A stretch of 64,000 bases of DNA from DATAUK01 sp036268295. Lineage in GTDB: Bacteria; Actinomycetota; Actinomycetes; JAFAQI01. The notes under the pieces were generated by a model that saw nothing but the letters and a program-made list of their open reading frames with translations, ran no database searches and was not told the DNA's origin. The translations under genes were made by a program, and so were the position numbers. This document shows, in pieces, positions 25,809 to 34,184 of this stretch. The DNA is taken from assembly GCA_036268295.1 (NCBI GenBank), contig DATAUK010000042.1, positions 21,148 through 85,147 of the forward strand, read 5' to 3'. Numbering within the stretch: the first letter of the stretch is position 1; every line of letters begins with the position of its first letter.

Positions 25809-28190
25809 ATGGGCTTGAGATCACAGCCAGCTCGGCTGCTTCGTGGCGCAATGACGGTGGCGGTCATCGCCGGCTCGCTGGCGCTGATCGGCGTGGCTCC
25901 GGCGAGCGCGGCGGGCAACGGCGTCTACGTCGCGTGCGGCGACTACGACACCAGCGCGACCGCGACCGGATCGGGGTGCGAGACGCTGAGCCAGGCGCTG
26001 AGTGACGCCCTGACCTTCGGATCTGAGTTCGCCAGCCCGGCGACCATCGAGCTGATGCCCGGTGGCTACTGTGCGCGCACCCTTGATGAGGACTCGCGCC
26101 GATTGACGCTGGTGGGAATCGGAGCCGCCGGACTGGCAAACCCGACCTCGTTCAGCGGACCGGAGGCGGCACTCACCAGCTTCGGCTGGGATCCGAACTG
26201 CACCGGACCGGCGCCGGCGTACGCGCTTGCCGTGCCGGACCACAGCAGCCAGCTCGAGGGCGATCTGTACCTCGAGAACCTTGCCGTCGACGGATCGGCC
26301 ACCGGCGCGCCGGCCAACGGGATCTACTCGAACAACGCCGGTCTGACATTGCAGAACGTCCTCGCCGAGAACTTCACGTCGGGTACCGGTTTGACCTTCA
26401 CGGCGAGCGGCGTTTTTGTCAGCCAGCAGCTTGCCCAGATGGGCGTGAGCACCAGCGCGTTCGTCGACAACCAAACCGGCGTGGACTTCGGCGTCGAGGG
26501 CTCGATCGACGAGAGCACGATCGCCGGCAACACCGGAGTCGGACTGAAGGTTGCGGGCGCCATGCATCTCGACAACGACACCATCAGCCACAACGGGACC
26601 GGCGTTGCACCAGTGGGGGGCAGCACGGTCCAGATGGACAACTCGATCGTCGGCGACAACACCACCGACTGCTCGACAACCAGCGGCATGGAGCCGGGAG
26701 GAGTGGGTGGCGCCAACGGCAACAACCTGCTGACCGCGAGCTGCGAAAGTGTGAGCAACCCGGTTGCGACGGACATCACGTTGTCCCCGGACACCGTCGC
26801 CGCCGTCGCTGACAACGGCGGACCGACGCCATCGATGCTGCCGCCAGGCCAAGCGTCAGGTGGCTCGGACGCCGGTCTGTGCAACTCGGCCGGTACCGAT
26901 CAGCGCGAATACCGCGAGATGAATTTCGGCGGCCCCTGTGACATCGGGTCGGTCAACACCGACAACTCAGTTGGAACGGCCGACCCGGAACCCAGCTCCG
27001 GGAGCCTCGACTTCGGGGCGGTTCCGACCGACCAGCAGAGCTCCATCGGGATCGAAATCCAGAACCTCGGCGGCAACCTGATGGGAGTCTCAGGGTTGGC
27101 GGTGACCGGAGACACCGCATTCAGTGTCCCGGCAGACAACGACGGCTGCAGCTATTTCCTGGTGCGCCCCAACGGCTCCTGCACGATCTACGTGAGCGCG
27201 GCTCCGGCAACTCAGGCCGCCGTGACCGGCCAGCTGGTCGTTCACACCACCGCCGGCGAGATCGACATCCCGCTGAGCGTGACCGGAGCGGAGCCGGTCG
27301 GCTCACCGACCCACGTCACGGCCGGTCCCGGGAATCGGAACGTGTCGCTGAGCTGGACCGCCGCACCAGGTGGCGGACAGACGATCGAGGGCTACGACAT
27401 CCAGGACTCGACCGACAATGGGTCGACGTGGAACTACCTGACCTTCTCGGACGCCAGCCCAGCAACAATCACTGACTTGGACAACGGGACGACGTACCTG
27501 TTCAGGGTGGCAGCCCAAGACGCTTTCGGCGACGGCCCCTGGTCGGATCCCTCGACGGCCGTCACGCCGCACGCACCGTTGCCTCACGCCAGCAAATTGA
27601 CCACGCCGCACGCGGCCACGATCAGGGACGGGGCGAAAGTCACCCTGTCGACGACGCTCGCCGACTCGACGACGCACAGCCCGCTGGCCGGAGCGACCGT
27701 GACGCTGCTGGGGCGGTCCGGGTCAGGCCCGTTCACCACAGTCGCGACGGCGTTCACCGACGGCCAGGGCAAGGCCGGCGCGAGCGTGCATCCGGGCGTC
27801 AACAGCCAGTACAAGTGGTCCTACGCCGGCACGAGCGGCCACGCCGCCACGACGACCGCTGCGGTCGCCGTCTCGGTCGCACAGGTGGTGCACGCCGCGT
27901 TGTCCGCCTCGCACGTCAAGGCACATAAGCGGGCAAGGATCTATGGCACGGTGTCACCGAGTGAGACCGGAAAGTCGGTGGCTCTCCAGGAGCTGCTCAA
28001 AGGAAAGTGGAAGACGCTCACGACCGCCACGATCAAGCGGCAGAAGCTGCCGAACGGCAAGAAGACGGTGGGTTTCCTCCTGTCGGTCAAGCCGGTGAAG
28101 AAGGGAACCGAGACGCTTCGAGTCTCTCGGTCGGCCACCTCGGCGAACGTGGCCGGGGTGTCGCAGCGGCTGAAGCTCAAGGTCACCTGA
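25809..28190 (+). CDS. Exported protein: beta-helix, ASH-like and fibronectin III domains
   Basis: About 793 residues. A signal peptide (LLRGAMTVAVIAGSLALIGVAPASAA) is followed by a right-handed beta-helix of the choice-of-anchor Q type (NGIYSNNAGLTLQNV, GNTGVGLKVAG, DNDTISHNGTGV, ending GGPTPSMLP). Next come an ASH/HYDIN-like domain (SLDFGAVPTDQQ), a fibronectin III domain (PTHVTAGPGNRNVSLSWTA to DGPWSDPSTAVTP) and one or two Ig-like domains. No sortase motif. Probably a cell-surface or secreted adhesin or carbohydrate-binding protein. ATG at 25809 or 25797. Confidence 0.75.
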   Translation: MGLRSQPARLLRGAMTVAVIAGSLALIGVAPASAAGNGVYVACGDYDTSATATGSGCETLSQALSDALTFGSEFASPATIELMPGGYCARTLDEDSRRLTLVGIGAAGLANPTSFSGPEAALTSFGWDPNCTGPAPAYALAVPDHSSQLEGDLYLENLAVDGSATGAPANGIYSNNAGLTLQNVLAENFTSGTGLTFTASGVFVSQQLAQMGVSTSAFVDNQTGVDFGVEGSIDESTIAGNTGVGLKVAGAMHLDNDTISHNGTGVAPVGGSTVQMDNSIVGDNTTDCSTTSGMEPGGVGGANGNNLLTASCESVSNPVATDITLSPDTVAAVADNGGPTPSMLPPGQASGGSDAGLCNSAGTDQREYREMNFGGPCDIGSVNTDNSVGTADPEPSSGSLDFGAVPTDQQSSIGIEIQNLGGNLMGVSGLAVTGDTAFSVPADNDGCSYFLVRPNGSCTIYVSAAPATQAAVTGQLVVHTTAGEIDIPLSVTGAEPVGSPTHVTAGPGNRNVSLSWTAAPGGGQTIEGYDIQDSTDNGSTWNYLTFSDASPATITDLDNGTTYLFRVAAQDAFGDGPWSDPSTAVTPHAPLPHASKLTTPHAATIRDGAKVTLSTTLADSTTHSPLAGATVTLLGRSGSGPFTTVATAFTDGQGKAGASVHPGVNSQYKWSYAGTSGHAATTTAAVAVSVAQVVHAALSASHVKAHKRARIYGTVSPSETGKSVALQELLKGKWKTLTTATIKRQKLPNGKKTVGFLLSVKPVKKGTETLRVSRSATSANVAGVSQRLKLKVT

Positions 28191-28582
28191 CGGCGCCGTC
28201 GAGCCCGACCGAGCCGGTCGTTTGCGCCGGCGCGGTGATCCGCGACGACGGCCGGCTCCTCATGGTCCGCCGCGGTCAACCGCCCGCGGTCGGCACCTGG
28301 TCACTGCCCGGCGGCCACGTCGAAGCCGGCGAGACACTCGCCGAGGCGGCTGCCCGTGAGGTACTCGAGGAGACCGGTCTCGTGGTCGAGGTCGGCGAGC
28401 TGATCCAGACCGTCGACGTCTTCGGGTACGTCGTCCACGACTTCGCCGCGACCGTCATCGGCGGCAGCCTGAAAGCCGGTGACGACGCGAGCGACGTCCG
28501 CTGGTGCGAGCCGGCGGCGGTCCCGGCGATGACACTGTCGCCCGGACTGCTCGACGAGCTACGCCGGATGCGGGTCCTCTGA
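28187..28582 (+). CDS. NUDIX hydrolase with uncertain start
   Basis: About 131 residues. The NUDIX box GGHVEAGETLAEAAAREVLEETGL is complete, and the N-terminal strand VCAGAVIRDDGRLLMVRRG is present. It resembles ADP-ribose or nucleotide pyrophosphatases. There is no ATG, GTG or TTG before the first conserved strand within the region not used by the previous gene: the best start is a CTG at 28187 overlapping the stop of the exported protein, and a GTG at 28235 would cut into the fold. Its end overlaps mscL by 24 nt, convergently. Confidence 0.72.
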   Translation: MTAPSSPTEPVVCAGAVIRDDGRLLMVRRGQPPAVGTWSLPGGHVEAGETLAEAAAREVLEETGLVVEVGELIQTVDVFGYVVHDFAATVIGGSLKAGDDASDVRWCEPAAVPAMTLSPGLLDELRRMRVL

Positions 28583-29062
28583 GCCGGCTGCCGTCGTCGG
28601 CAGGATCACGGTGCAGAAGGCACATCGCGTCGCGTCGTACGGGATCGAGCTCCTGCACTCGGGACAGACCTTGGTCTCGGTGTCGCTGTCGGTCGAGGAC
28701 TTGAACCGGCTCATCAGATGGTTGACCGGCCGGACCACGAAGTAGTAGATGACGATGCCGATCAGCAGCAATGACACGAGCGAGTTCAGGAAGTCGCCGT
28801 AGAGAAACTTCGAGCCGCCGAGCGTCCAGTACCTGGTCGAGAAGTCCTTGGCGTTGCCCAGCGGGATCCCGACCAGCGGGGTGATGAAGTCGTTGACGAG
28901 TGACTTCACGACCGAGGTGAATGCGGTGCCGATCACGATGCCGATTGCGAGATCGACGACATTGCCGCGCAGAATGAAGGTACGGAACCCGGACAGGTCG
29001 AGGCGGCGCGAACCCGAACGCACGAGGTTCTCCAACCGGTCGAGTGGATCACTATCGCTCAT
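28559..29062 (-). CDS. mscL: MscL mechanosensitive channel with C-terminal zinc ribbon
   Basis: 167 residues. FRTFILRGNVVDLAIGIVIGTAF is TM1 with the conserved gate, and LLLIGIVIYYFVVRPVN is TM2. After TM2 the usual amphipathic helix is followed by a CPEC-x10-CAFC zinc ribbon (Cys 133, 136, 147, 150). MscL opens on membrane tension to release solutes during osmotic downshock. The extra zinc ribbon is cytoplasmic and has no known role in MscL. ATG at 29062 gives the family N-terminus; upstream frame is Arg-rich. Confidence 0.92.
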   Translation of the reverse strand: MSDSDPLDRLENLVRSGSRRLDLSGFRTFILRGNVVDLAIGIVIGTAFTSVVKSLVNDFITPLVGIPLGNAKDFSTRYWTLGGSKFLYGDFLNSLVSLLLIGIVIYYFVVRPVNHLMSRFKSSTDSDTETKVCPECRSSIPYDATRCAFCTVILPTTAAGSEDPHPA

Positions 29063-29115
29063 GCCCGACGAGGCTAACGTCGCCGGCCGCGCACCCGCGG
29101 CAGGCCGCGAGCGAG

Positions 29116-29988
29116 TCAGCCGATCGGGTGGCGGATCCGGCCGTCCGCGATCGGAACCACGCTGCCGGTGACCCGCGACCCGACCGCGACACCGGCCTCG
29201 CACCGCACCACGCAGTCCAGCCGCGACGGTCGCCCTATCTCGAGCCCCTGGTTGACGATGTAGGGCGTCTCACCGTCCGCGGCGACGTGGCCAGCTGCCG
29301 CCAGCCAGACCCCGAGACCGAGTGCGGCTGACCCGGTGGCCGGGTCCTCGGCCACGCCGAGCCGGCCGGCGAACACCCGTGCGTGCGCGACGCCGTCGGC
29401 GAAGGAAAACACCGAGACGCCGGCCTTGGCATCAAGGTCGGCCAACAGCGTGGCGTTCGGACGCGCCCGGGCCACCGCATCCGGCTTGGCGTGCACGAAC
29501 CCGAAGTCGATGCCGACTCCGGCCCAACGCACCGGATCGCCCGCCAGGTCGGCAGTCGTCAGCCCGATGGCCGCGACAATCGCCGACGGATCCGCAATGA
29601 CATCGTCGAGGTGTGCCGCACCGCCGGTCAGCGTCACCGAGTCGCCCTCGATCACGAGTGGGAGCAACCCGGCGCCGCACTCCTGCACGATCGGGCCGTC
29701 GGACACCCGGCCGAGCGAACGCATCACCCATGCGGCGCCGACCGACGGATGTCCGGCGAATGGCAGCTCAGCGGCCGGCGTGAAGATCCGCAATCGGTAG
29801 TTGGCATCGGAGGTCGACGCCGTGATCGGGAACGCGGTCTCGGACAGGTTGAACTCGCGCGCGATCCGCTGCATCTGCTCGGTGCTCAGCTCATCGGCCT
29901 CGAGGACGACCGCGAGCGGGTTGCCGGCGAAAGCGCGGTCGGTGAAGACGTCGACGATCCGGTAGGCGAGCGCGCTCGGCTCACTCAC
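29116..29988 (-). CDS. PhzF-family isomerase/epimerase
   Basis: 290 residues. The fold is shown by AYRIVDVFTDRAFAGNPLAVV, FNLSETAF (catalytic Glu 50), LRIFTPAAELPFAGHPSVG and EDPATGSAALGLGVWL. The family includes phenazine biosynthesis PhzF and many enzymes of unknown substrate; no phenazine genes are nearby. The GTG at 29988 overlaps the SDR stop as GTGA, so the SDR and PhzF genes form one operon. Confidence 0.9.
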   Translation of the reverse strand: MSEPSALAYRIVDVFTDRAFAGNPLAVVLEADELSTEQMQRIAREFNLSETAFPITASTSDANYRLRIFTPAAELPFAGHPSVGAAWVMRSLGRVSDGPIVQECGAGLLPLVIEGDSVTLTGGAAHLDDVIADPSAIVAAIGLTTADLAGDPVRWAGVGIDFGFVHAKPDAVARARPNATLLADLDAKAGVSVFSFADGVAHARVFAGRLGVAEDPATGSAALGLGVWLAAAGHVAADGETPYIVNQGLEIGRPSRLDCVVRCEAGVAVGSRVTGSVVPIADGRIRHPIG

Positions 29989-30746
29989 GTGATCGTCACC
30001 CCGCCATCGACGGCGATCGTCTGACCGGTCACATAGCCGGCGGCGTCGGACGCCAGCCACACCAACGTTGCGGCTAGCTCCTCAGCTTCGCCGAGCCGGC
30101 CGCTGACCATCCGCGGCTTCATCATCTCCAGATAGCTCGGGTCGTACTGGTCGGTCATCTCGGTCGCGAAGAACCCGGGTGCGAGGCCATTCACCCGGAT
30201 GCCCTTGCGCACCGTCCACTGCTGGGCGAGGTCGCGGGTCAGCCCGATCAGGCCGGCCTTCGACGAGGCGTACGCCGCCTGCGGCAGACCAGCGGTCGTC
30301 AGCCCGATGACGCTGCTGATGTTGACGATCGACCCACCGCGGGTCGCTGCCCGGGCGAACGACTGCGCCATCCAGTAGCAGCCATTGAGGTTGATGTCGA
30401 TCACGGCCCGGAACTGCTCGGGGGTCTCCCGGGTGGCCGGCACCGCGGTACCGACTCCGGCGTTGTTGACCAGGATGTCGACGCCACCGAGCTCGTCAAC
30501 CGCGGCCGCGACCAGAGCCGCGCAGTCCTCCGGCTTGGCGACGTCGGTCGCCACCGCGATCGCCCGGCGTCCGAGCGACGCCACCATCTTCCTGGTCTCC
30601 TCGAGCTTGTCGACCCGGCGGGCACCGAGCGCCAGATCGGCGCCGGCTTCGGCGAGCGCACGCGCGAACGCGACACCGAGACCGGACGAGGCGCCGGTGA
30701 CGATCGCCACCTTGCCGTCGAGGCGAAACATGTCGAGGACAGTCAT
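29985..30746 (-). CDS. Classical SDR oxidoreductase (FabG-like)
   Basis: 253 residues. TGASSGLG (17-24) binds NAD(P), NNAG is at 94-97, and the catalytic Ser 145, Tyr 159 and Lys 163 (YASSK) are intact. VDGGVTIT ends the protein in the usual way. The substrate is unknown; gluconate or 3-oxoacyl reduction are possible. It is the first gene of the SDR-PhzF operon, behind a TAGTGT box and an operator-like palindrome. ATG at 30746 is preferred to the open frame to 30905. Confidence 0.9.
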   Translation of the reverse strand: MTVLDMFRLDGKVAIVTGASSGLGVAFARALAEAGADLALGARRVDKLEETRKMVASLGRRAIAVATDVAKPEDCAALVAAAVDELGGVDILVNNAGVGTAVPATRETPEQFRAVIDINLNGCYWMAQSFARAATRGGSIVNISSVIGLTTAGLPQAAYASSKAGLIGLTRDLAQQWTVRKGIRVNGLAPGFFATEMTDQYDPSYLEMMKPRMVSGRLGEAEELAATLVWLASDAAGYVTGQTIAVDGGVTIT

Positions 30747-30753
30747 GCCGAGG

Positions 30754-30759
30754 ACACTA
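30754..30759 (-). promoter_or_regulatory. Candidate -10 box (TAGTGT) for the SDR-PhzF operon
   Basis: On the minus strand TAGTGT ends 7 nt before the SDR ATG. The palindrome at 30762-30780 starts 2 bp upstream of it, covering the -35 region. Confidence 0.42.
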
Positions 30760-30761
30760 GT

Positions 30762-30780
30762 GAGTGTTCGATGAACGCTC
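30762..30780. promoter_or_regulatory. Operator-like inverted repeat (8-3-8)
   Basis: GAGTGTTC-GAT-GAACGCTC: eight-base arms with one mismatch and a 3-bp centre. Size and symmetry suit a TetR-family repressor. It occupies the -35 region of the SDR-PhzF promoter and is about 45 bp upstream of the -10 of the divergent MgtE-N gene. Confidence 0.5.
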
Positions 30781-30824
30781 GTCTCGGAGTGCTCAACGTC
30801 CGCGATCTCAGACCCTCGCAGCGG

Positions 30825-30830
30825 TAACCT
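30825..30830 (+). promoter_or_regulatory. Candidate -10 box (TAACCT) for the PRC/MgtE-N/CBS gene
   Basis: TAACCT ends 7 nt before the ATG at 30838, as in a leaderless transcript. CGGAG is too close to the ATG to serve as a good ribosome binding site. Confidence 0.38.
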
Positions 30831-30837
30831 CCGGAGC

Positions 30838-32106
30838 ATGGCGACCGGCACCACGATGCGAATCTTCTTGGCGCGGCTGTCCGGTCTGACCGTGTTGGAT
30901 CCCAACGGTGATCAGGTCGGCCGGGTGCGCGACATCGTCGTAAGCCTGCGGGCCGGCAACCAGCCGCCGCGGGTGCTCGGGCTTGCCGTCGAGGTGCAGC
31001 CGCGCCGGCGGGTGTTCGTGCCGATGGGCCAGGTCACCACGATTGATGCCGACGCGGTGATCGTGCGCGGCCGGATCAACCTGCGACGGTTCGAGCGCCG
31101 CGACGGCGAGACCCTCGTCATCGCCGAGCTGCTGGACCGCAAAGTCACGGTCATCGAGGACAACAGCCTGGTCACCGTCGCCGACGTCGGGATGGAGCAC
31201 AACCGCACCCGCGACTGGTTCCTCACCCGGGTCGCGGTTCGCTCCGGCGGCAGCTTCCGCCGTCGCGGCCAGCTGCGCACCGTGGAGTGGGAAGCAGTCA
31301 CCGGCTTCGCGCAACTCGAGGCCGAGCAGGGCGTCGCGAGCCTGCTGGCCGCCTTCGGCCAGCTGCGCGCGGCCGACCTCGCCCACGTCCTGCACGAGCT
31401 TTCGGACAAGCGACGCGGTGAAGTCGTCGCTGCGCTGGACGACGAGCGACTGGCCGACGTGCTCGAGGAGCTGCCGGAGGACGACCAGATCAAGATCCTC
31501 GCCTCACTGGAAGGCGAGCGAGCCGCCGACGTCCTCGAGGCGATGGGCCCAGACGATGCCGCCGACCTGCTCGGTGAGTTGCCGACCGATGAGGCCGAGC
31601 GCCTCCTCGGCCTGATGGAGCCCGGTGAGGCCGGCCCGGTCCGGCGGCTGCTCACCTACTCCGAGAACACCGCCGGCGGCATGATGACCAGCGAGCCGGT
31701 CATCCTCTCGCCGGACTCCACGGTCGCCGAGGCGCTGGCCCGGGTCCGGGACCCGGAGATCTCACCCGCGCTGGCCGCGCAGGTCTATGTCTGCCGGCCA
31801 CCCACCGACACCCCGACCGGCAAGTACGTCGGGATCGCGCACATCCAGCGTTTGCTTCGGGAGCCACCCTCGTCGCTGGTCTCTGGCATCGTCGACACCC
31901 AGATCGACCCGCTCGACCCGGACTGCCCGCTCGCCGAGGTCACCGCGCATCTCGCGACGTACAACCTGGTGGCGATCCCGGTCGTCGACGAGAACGACCA
32001 CCTGCTCGGCGCGGTCACCGTCGATGACGTCCTCGACCACCTGCTGCCTGAGGACTGGCGCGAACACCCGGCCGGCGAGGTCGTCGGAGACTCCCATGGC
32101 GCGTGA
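30838..32106 (+). CDS. PRC-barrel / MgtE-N / CBS protein without a channel domain (Rv1232c type)
   Basis: 422 residues. Residues 8-75 look like a PRC barrel (LSGLTVLDPNGDQVGRVRDI). About 160-260 are MgtE N-domain helices (LSDKRRGEVVAALDDERLADVLEELPEDDQ, ERAADVLEAMGPDDAADLLGELP). Two CBS modules follow from MMTSEPVILSPDS to AVTVDDVLDHLLPEDW. MgtE transport helices are missing, so it cannot be a complete Mg2+ channel. It may sense Mg2+ or a nucleotide for the DUF1003 membrane protein, whose gene overlaps it by 11 nt. Confidence 0.85.
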   Translation: MATGTTMRIFLARLSGLTVLDPNGDQVGRVRDIVVSLRAGNQPPRVLGLAVEVQPRRRVFVPMGQVTTIDADAVIVRGRINLRRFERRDGETLVIAELLDRKVTVIEDNSLVTVADVGMEHNRTRDWFLTRVAVRSGGSFRRRGQLRTVEWEAVTGFAQLEAEQGVASLLAAFGQLRAADLAHVLHELSDKRRGEVVAALDDERLADVLEELPEDDQIKILASLEGERAADVLEAMGPDDAADLLGELPTDEAERLLGLMEPGEAGPVRRLLTYSENTAGGMMTSEPVILSPDSTVAEALARVRDPEISPALAAQVYVCRPPTDTPTGKYVGIAHIQRLLREPPSSLVSGIVDTQIDPLDPDCPLAEVTAHLATYNLVAIPVVDENDHLLGAVTVDDVLDHLLPEDWREHPAGEVVGDSHGA

Positions 32107-32620
32107 GGCGCGCCGGCGGCCCCGGCTCGATCAGCCGCAGGATGCCCGTCGCGGCATCGCGCTGCCGCGCTACGACCCCGAGTCGATGGGGCGGGTGTCC
32201 GAGCGGGTGGCACGCTTCCTCGGCACCTGGCGGTTCATCGGCTACATGACGCTGTTCATCATCGTGTGGATCGCCTACAACCTGATCGCTCCCAAGGGAC
32301 ATGGCCAGTTCGACGCGTGGGGCAACAAGTTCACGTTGCTCACTTTGTTGCTCTCGCTGCAGGCGTCGTACGCCGCACCACTGATCCTGCTCGCTCAGAA
32401 CCGCCAGGCCGACCGTGACCGGGTGCAGTACGACCAGGACCGGGCGCTGAGCGAGCGGGCGGTCGCCGACACCGAATATCTCGCCCGCGAGATCGCCTCG
32501 GTGCGCGTCTCGCTCGGCGAGGTCGCCACCCGCGACTTCCTGCGCGGTGAGCTGCAACGGCTGCTGGAGGACCTCGACGAACGGGCCAACGGCGAGGGCT
32601 CCGCCGCAGCCGGCTCTTGA
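32096..32620 (+). CDS. DUF1003 membrane protein
   Basis: 174 residues. After a basic N-terminus come two transmembrane segments, FIGYMTLFIIVWIAYNLI and LLTLLLSLQASYAAPLILLAQNRQ, the DUF1003 signature, then a charged helical tail (DRDRVQYDQDRALSERAVADTE). Function is unknown. The ATG at 32096 lies inside the end of the upstream gene, so translation is coupled. The open frame upstream of it is a shadow of the CBS gene. Confidence 0.87.
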   Translation: MAREARRRPRLDQPQDARRGIALPRYDPESMGRVSERVARFLGTWRFIGYMTLFIIVWIAYNLIAPKGHGQFDAWGNKFTLLTLLLSLQASYAAPLILLAQNRQADRDRVQYDQDRALSERAVADTEYLAREIASVRVSLGEVATRDFLRGELQRLLEDLDERANGEGSAAAGS

Positions 32621-32637
32621 CTACAACGACGCGCACG

Positions 32638-32643
32638 TAGGCT
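32638..32643 (+). promoter_or_regulatory. Candidate promoter of mrp (TTGACT / TAGGCT)
   Basis: TTGACT at 32617-32622 and TAGGCT at 32638-32643 are 15 bp apart, which is short but possible. The box ends 9 nt before the ATG, and the -35 overlaps the DUF1003 stop codon. Confidence 0.4.
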
Positions 32644-32652
32644 TGACCCATC

Positions 32653-33792
32653 ATGACCGACGCTGCGCTCCCGACCATCGAGCTGATCAATGCTGCGCTG
32701 GCTACCGTCAAGGACCCCGAGATCCACCGGCCGATCACCGAGCTCGGAATGGTCGACGACGTTGCGATCTCCGATGCTGGCGCAGTCACCGTCAAGGTGC
32801 TGCTGACGACCGCCGGCTGCCCGCTCAAGGACCGGATCACCGCTGACGTCACCGGCGCGGTCACCGCCGTCACCGGCGTCACCGCCGTCCGGGTGAGCCT
32901 CGATGTAATGAGCGACGCCCAGAAGCAGGCGCTGCGCACAACGCTGCAGGGTGGCCGCGAGACCAAGCAGATCTCGTTCTCCCAACCGGGCTCGCTGACC
33001 CGGGTCTATGCGATCGCGAGCGGCAAGGGCGGTGTCGGCAAGTCCTCGACGACGGTCAACCTCGCCGTCGCGCTGGCCCAGAACGGCCACACCGTCGGCG
33101 TCGTCGACGCCGACATCTACGGCCACTCGATGCCGCGGATGCTCGGCATCGACAACCCGCCGTCCGTGGTCGACGGCATGATCGTGCCGCCCGAGGCGTA
33201 CGGGGTGAAGGTCGTGTCGGCCGGGATGTTCGTCGAGGGCAACCGCCCGATCGCCTGGCGCGGTCCGATGCTGCACAAGGCGCTGGAGCAGCTGCTCGCC
33301 GACGTCTACTGGGGTGACCTCGACATCCTGCTGCTCGACCTGCCGCCCGGCACCGGCGACATCGCGATCTCGACCGCGCAGCTGCTTCCGAGCGCCGAGC
33401 TGATCGTCATCACAACGCCGCAGCTCGCCGCCCGCGAAGTGGCCGAACGCGCCGGCTCCATAGCGCTGCAGACCAAGCAACGACTTGCCGGCGTGATCGA
33501 GAACATGGCCGGGCTACCGTGCCCGCACTGCGGGGAGATGATCGACGTCTTCGGTGCTGGTGGCGGACAGGCCGTCGCGGACAGCCTCAGCCACCTGCTC
33601 GGCTCACCGGTGCCGTTGCTCGGCTCGGTGCCGATCGATCCGCGGGTGCGGGAGGGTGGCGACAACGGCCGTCCGATCGTCATGGACGACCCGACCGCCG
33701 ATGCATCAGTGGCGCTGCGCGCGATCGCAGCCGCACTCGGTGCGCGCACCAGAGGGCTGGCCGGCCGGTCGCTCTCGCTGACCCCGGTCTAA
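32653..33792 (+). CDS. mrp: Mrp/ApbC-family Fe-S cluster carrier ATPase
   Basis: 379 residues. The N-terminal MIP18/DUF59 domain (DPEIHRPITELGMV, TTAGCPLKDRI) is fused to a P-loop ATPase with GKGGVGKSST (Lys 130), DADIYGHSMPRMLG and LDLPPGTGD. Cys 290 and 293 (CPHC) bind the bridging 4Fe-4S cluster in the dimer. It carries Fe-S clusters to target proteins. The context DUF1003-mrp-tatB-htrA matches other actinobacteria. Confidence 0.94.
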   Translation: MTDAALPTIELINAALATVKDPEIHRPITELGMVDDVAISDAGAVTVKVLLTTAGCPLKDRITADVTGAVTAVTGVTAVRVSLDVMSDAQKQALRTTLQGGRETKQISFSQPGSLTRVYAIASGKGGVGKSSTTVNLAVALAQNGHTVGVVDADIYGHSMPRMLGIDNPPSVVDGMIVPPEAYGVKVVSAGMFVEGNRPIAWRGPMLHKALEQLLADVYWGDLDILLLDLPPGTGDIAISTAQLLPSAELIVITTPQLAAREVAERAGSIALQTKQRLAGVIENMAGLPCPHCGEMIDVFGAGGGQAVADSLSHLLGSPVPLLGSVPIDPRVREGGDNGRPIVMDDPTADASVALRAIAAALGARTRGLAGRSLSLTPV

Positions 33793-33803
33793 AGCACACA
33801 CCG

Positions 33804-34133
33804 CTACGTAGCGTCGGAGTCGTAGGGCGGGCGCTCGTTGGCGGCAAGCGCCACCGGCGCGGCAGCGGTCGCGACCGGCGCGGACGGATCGTCCTCGCCG
33901 AACAGCGCGTCCTCGACGAACCGCCGCGGGTGCAGCGAGCTCAGATCGAAGTCTGCCAGCTCAGGACCGAGCTCGGCCTTCAGCTCGCTGGCCGCGCCGC
34001 GCGCCATTGTGCGGAGCTGACGGAGCATCGCACTGGCATCGCGGATCGCCGCCGGAAGCCGATCCGGGCCGAACACGATGAGGCCGATGATGGCGATGAC
34101 CAGGATCTCTTCCCAGCCCAGATTGCCCAGCAC
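33804..34133 (-). CDS. tatB: Sec-independent translocase subunit TatB
   Basis: 109 residues: one N-terminal helix EEILVIAIIGLIVFGPDRLP with the conserved Glu and Phe-Gly-Pro hinge, an amphipathic helix (IRDASAMLRQLRTMARGAASEL), then a low-complexity tail. TatB docks folded twin-arginine substrates. The GTG start is 6 nt after a TAGGCT box, so it can be transcribed apart from htrA. Confidence 0.92.
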   Translation of the reverse strand: MLGNLGWEEILVIAIIGLIVFGPDRLPAAIRDASAMLRQLRTMARGAASELKAELGPELADFDLSSLHPRRFVEDALFGEDDPSAPVATAAAPVALAANERPPYDSDAT

Positions 34134-34139
34134 GGATCA

Positions 34140-34145
34140 AGCCTA
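34140..34145 (-). promoter_or_regulatory. Candidate -10 box (TAGGCT) for tatB
   Basis: On the minus strand TAGGCT ends 6 nt before the tatB GTG, within the 51-bp gap after htrA. The same hexamer precedes dapD and mrp in this window. Confidence 0.42.
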
Positions 34146-34184
34146 CGTCGCGCTCGCCGGCCCCGCACCCTGACCCGCAGCCGG

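Noticed and set aside
29063..29203. N-terminal extension of MscL
   Set aside because: Arg/Pro-rich, unlike any MscL; the ATG at 29062 gives the normal start.
30762..30780. SOS (LexA) box reading of the palindrome
   Set aside because: The actinobacterial LexA site is GAAC-N4-GTTC; here the arms are in the opposite orientation (GTTC then GAAC).
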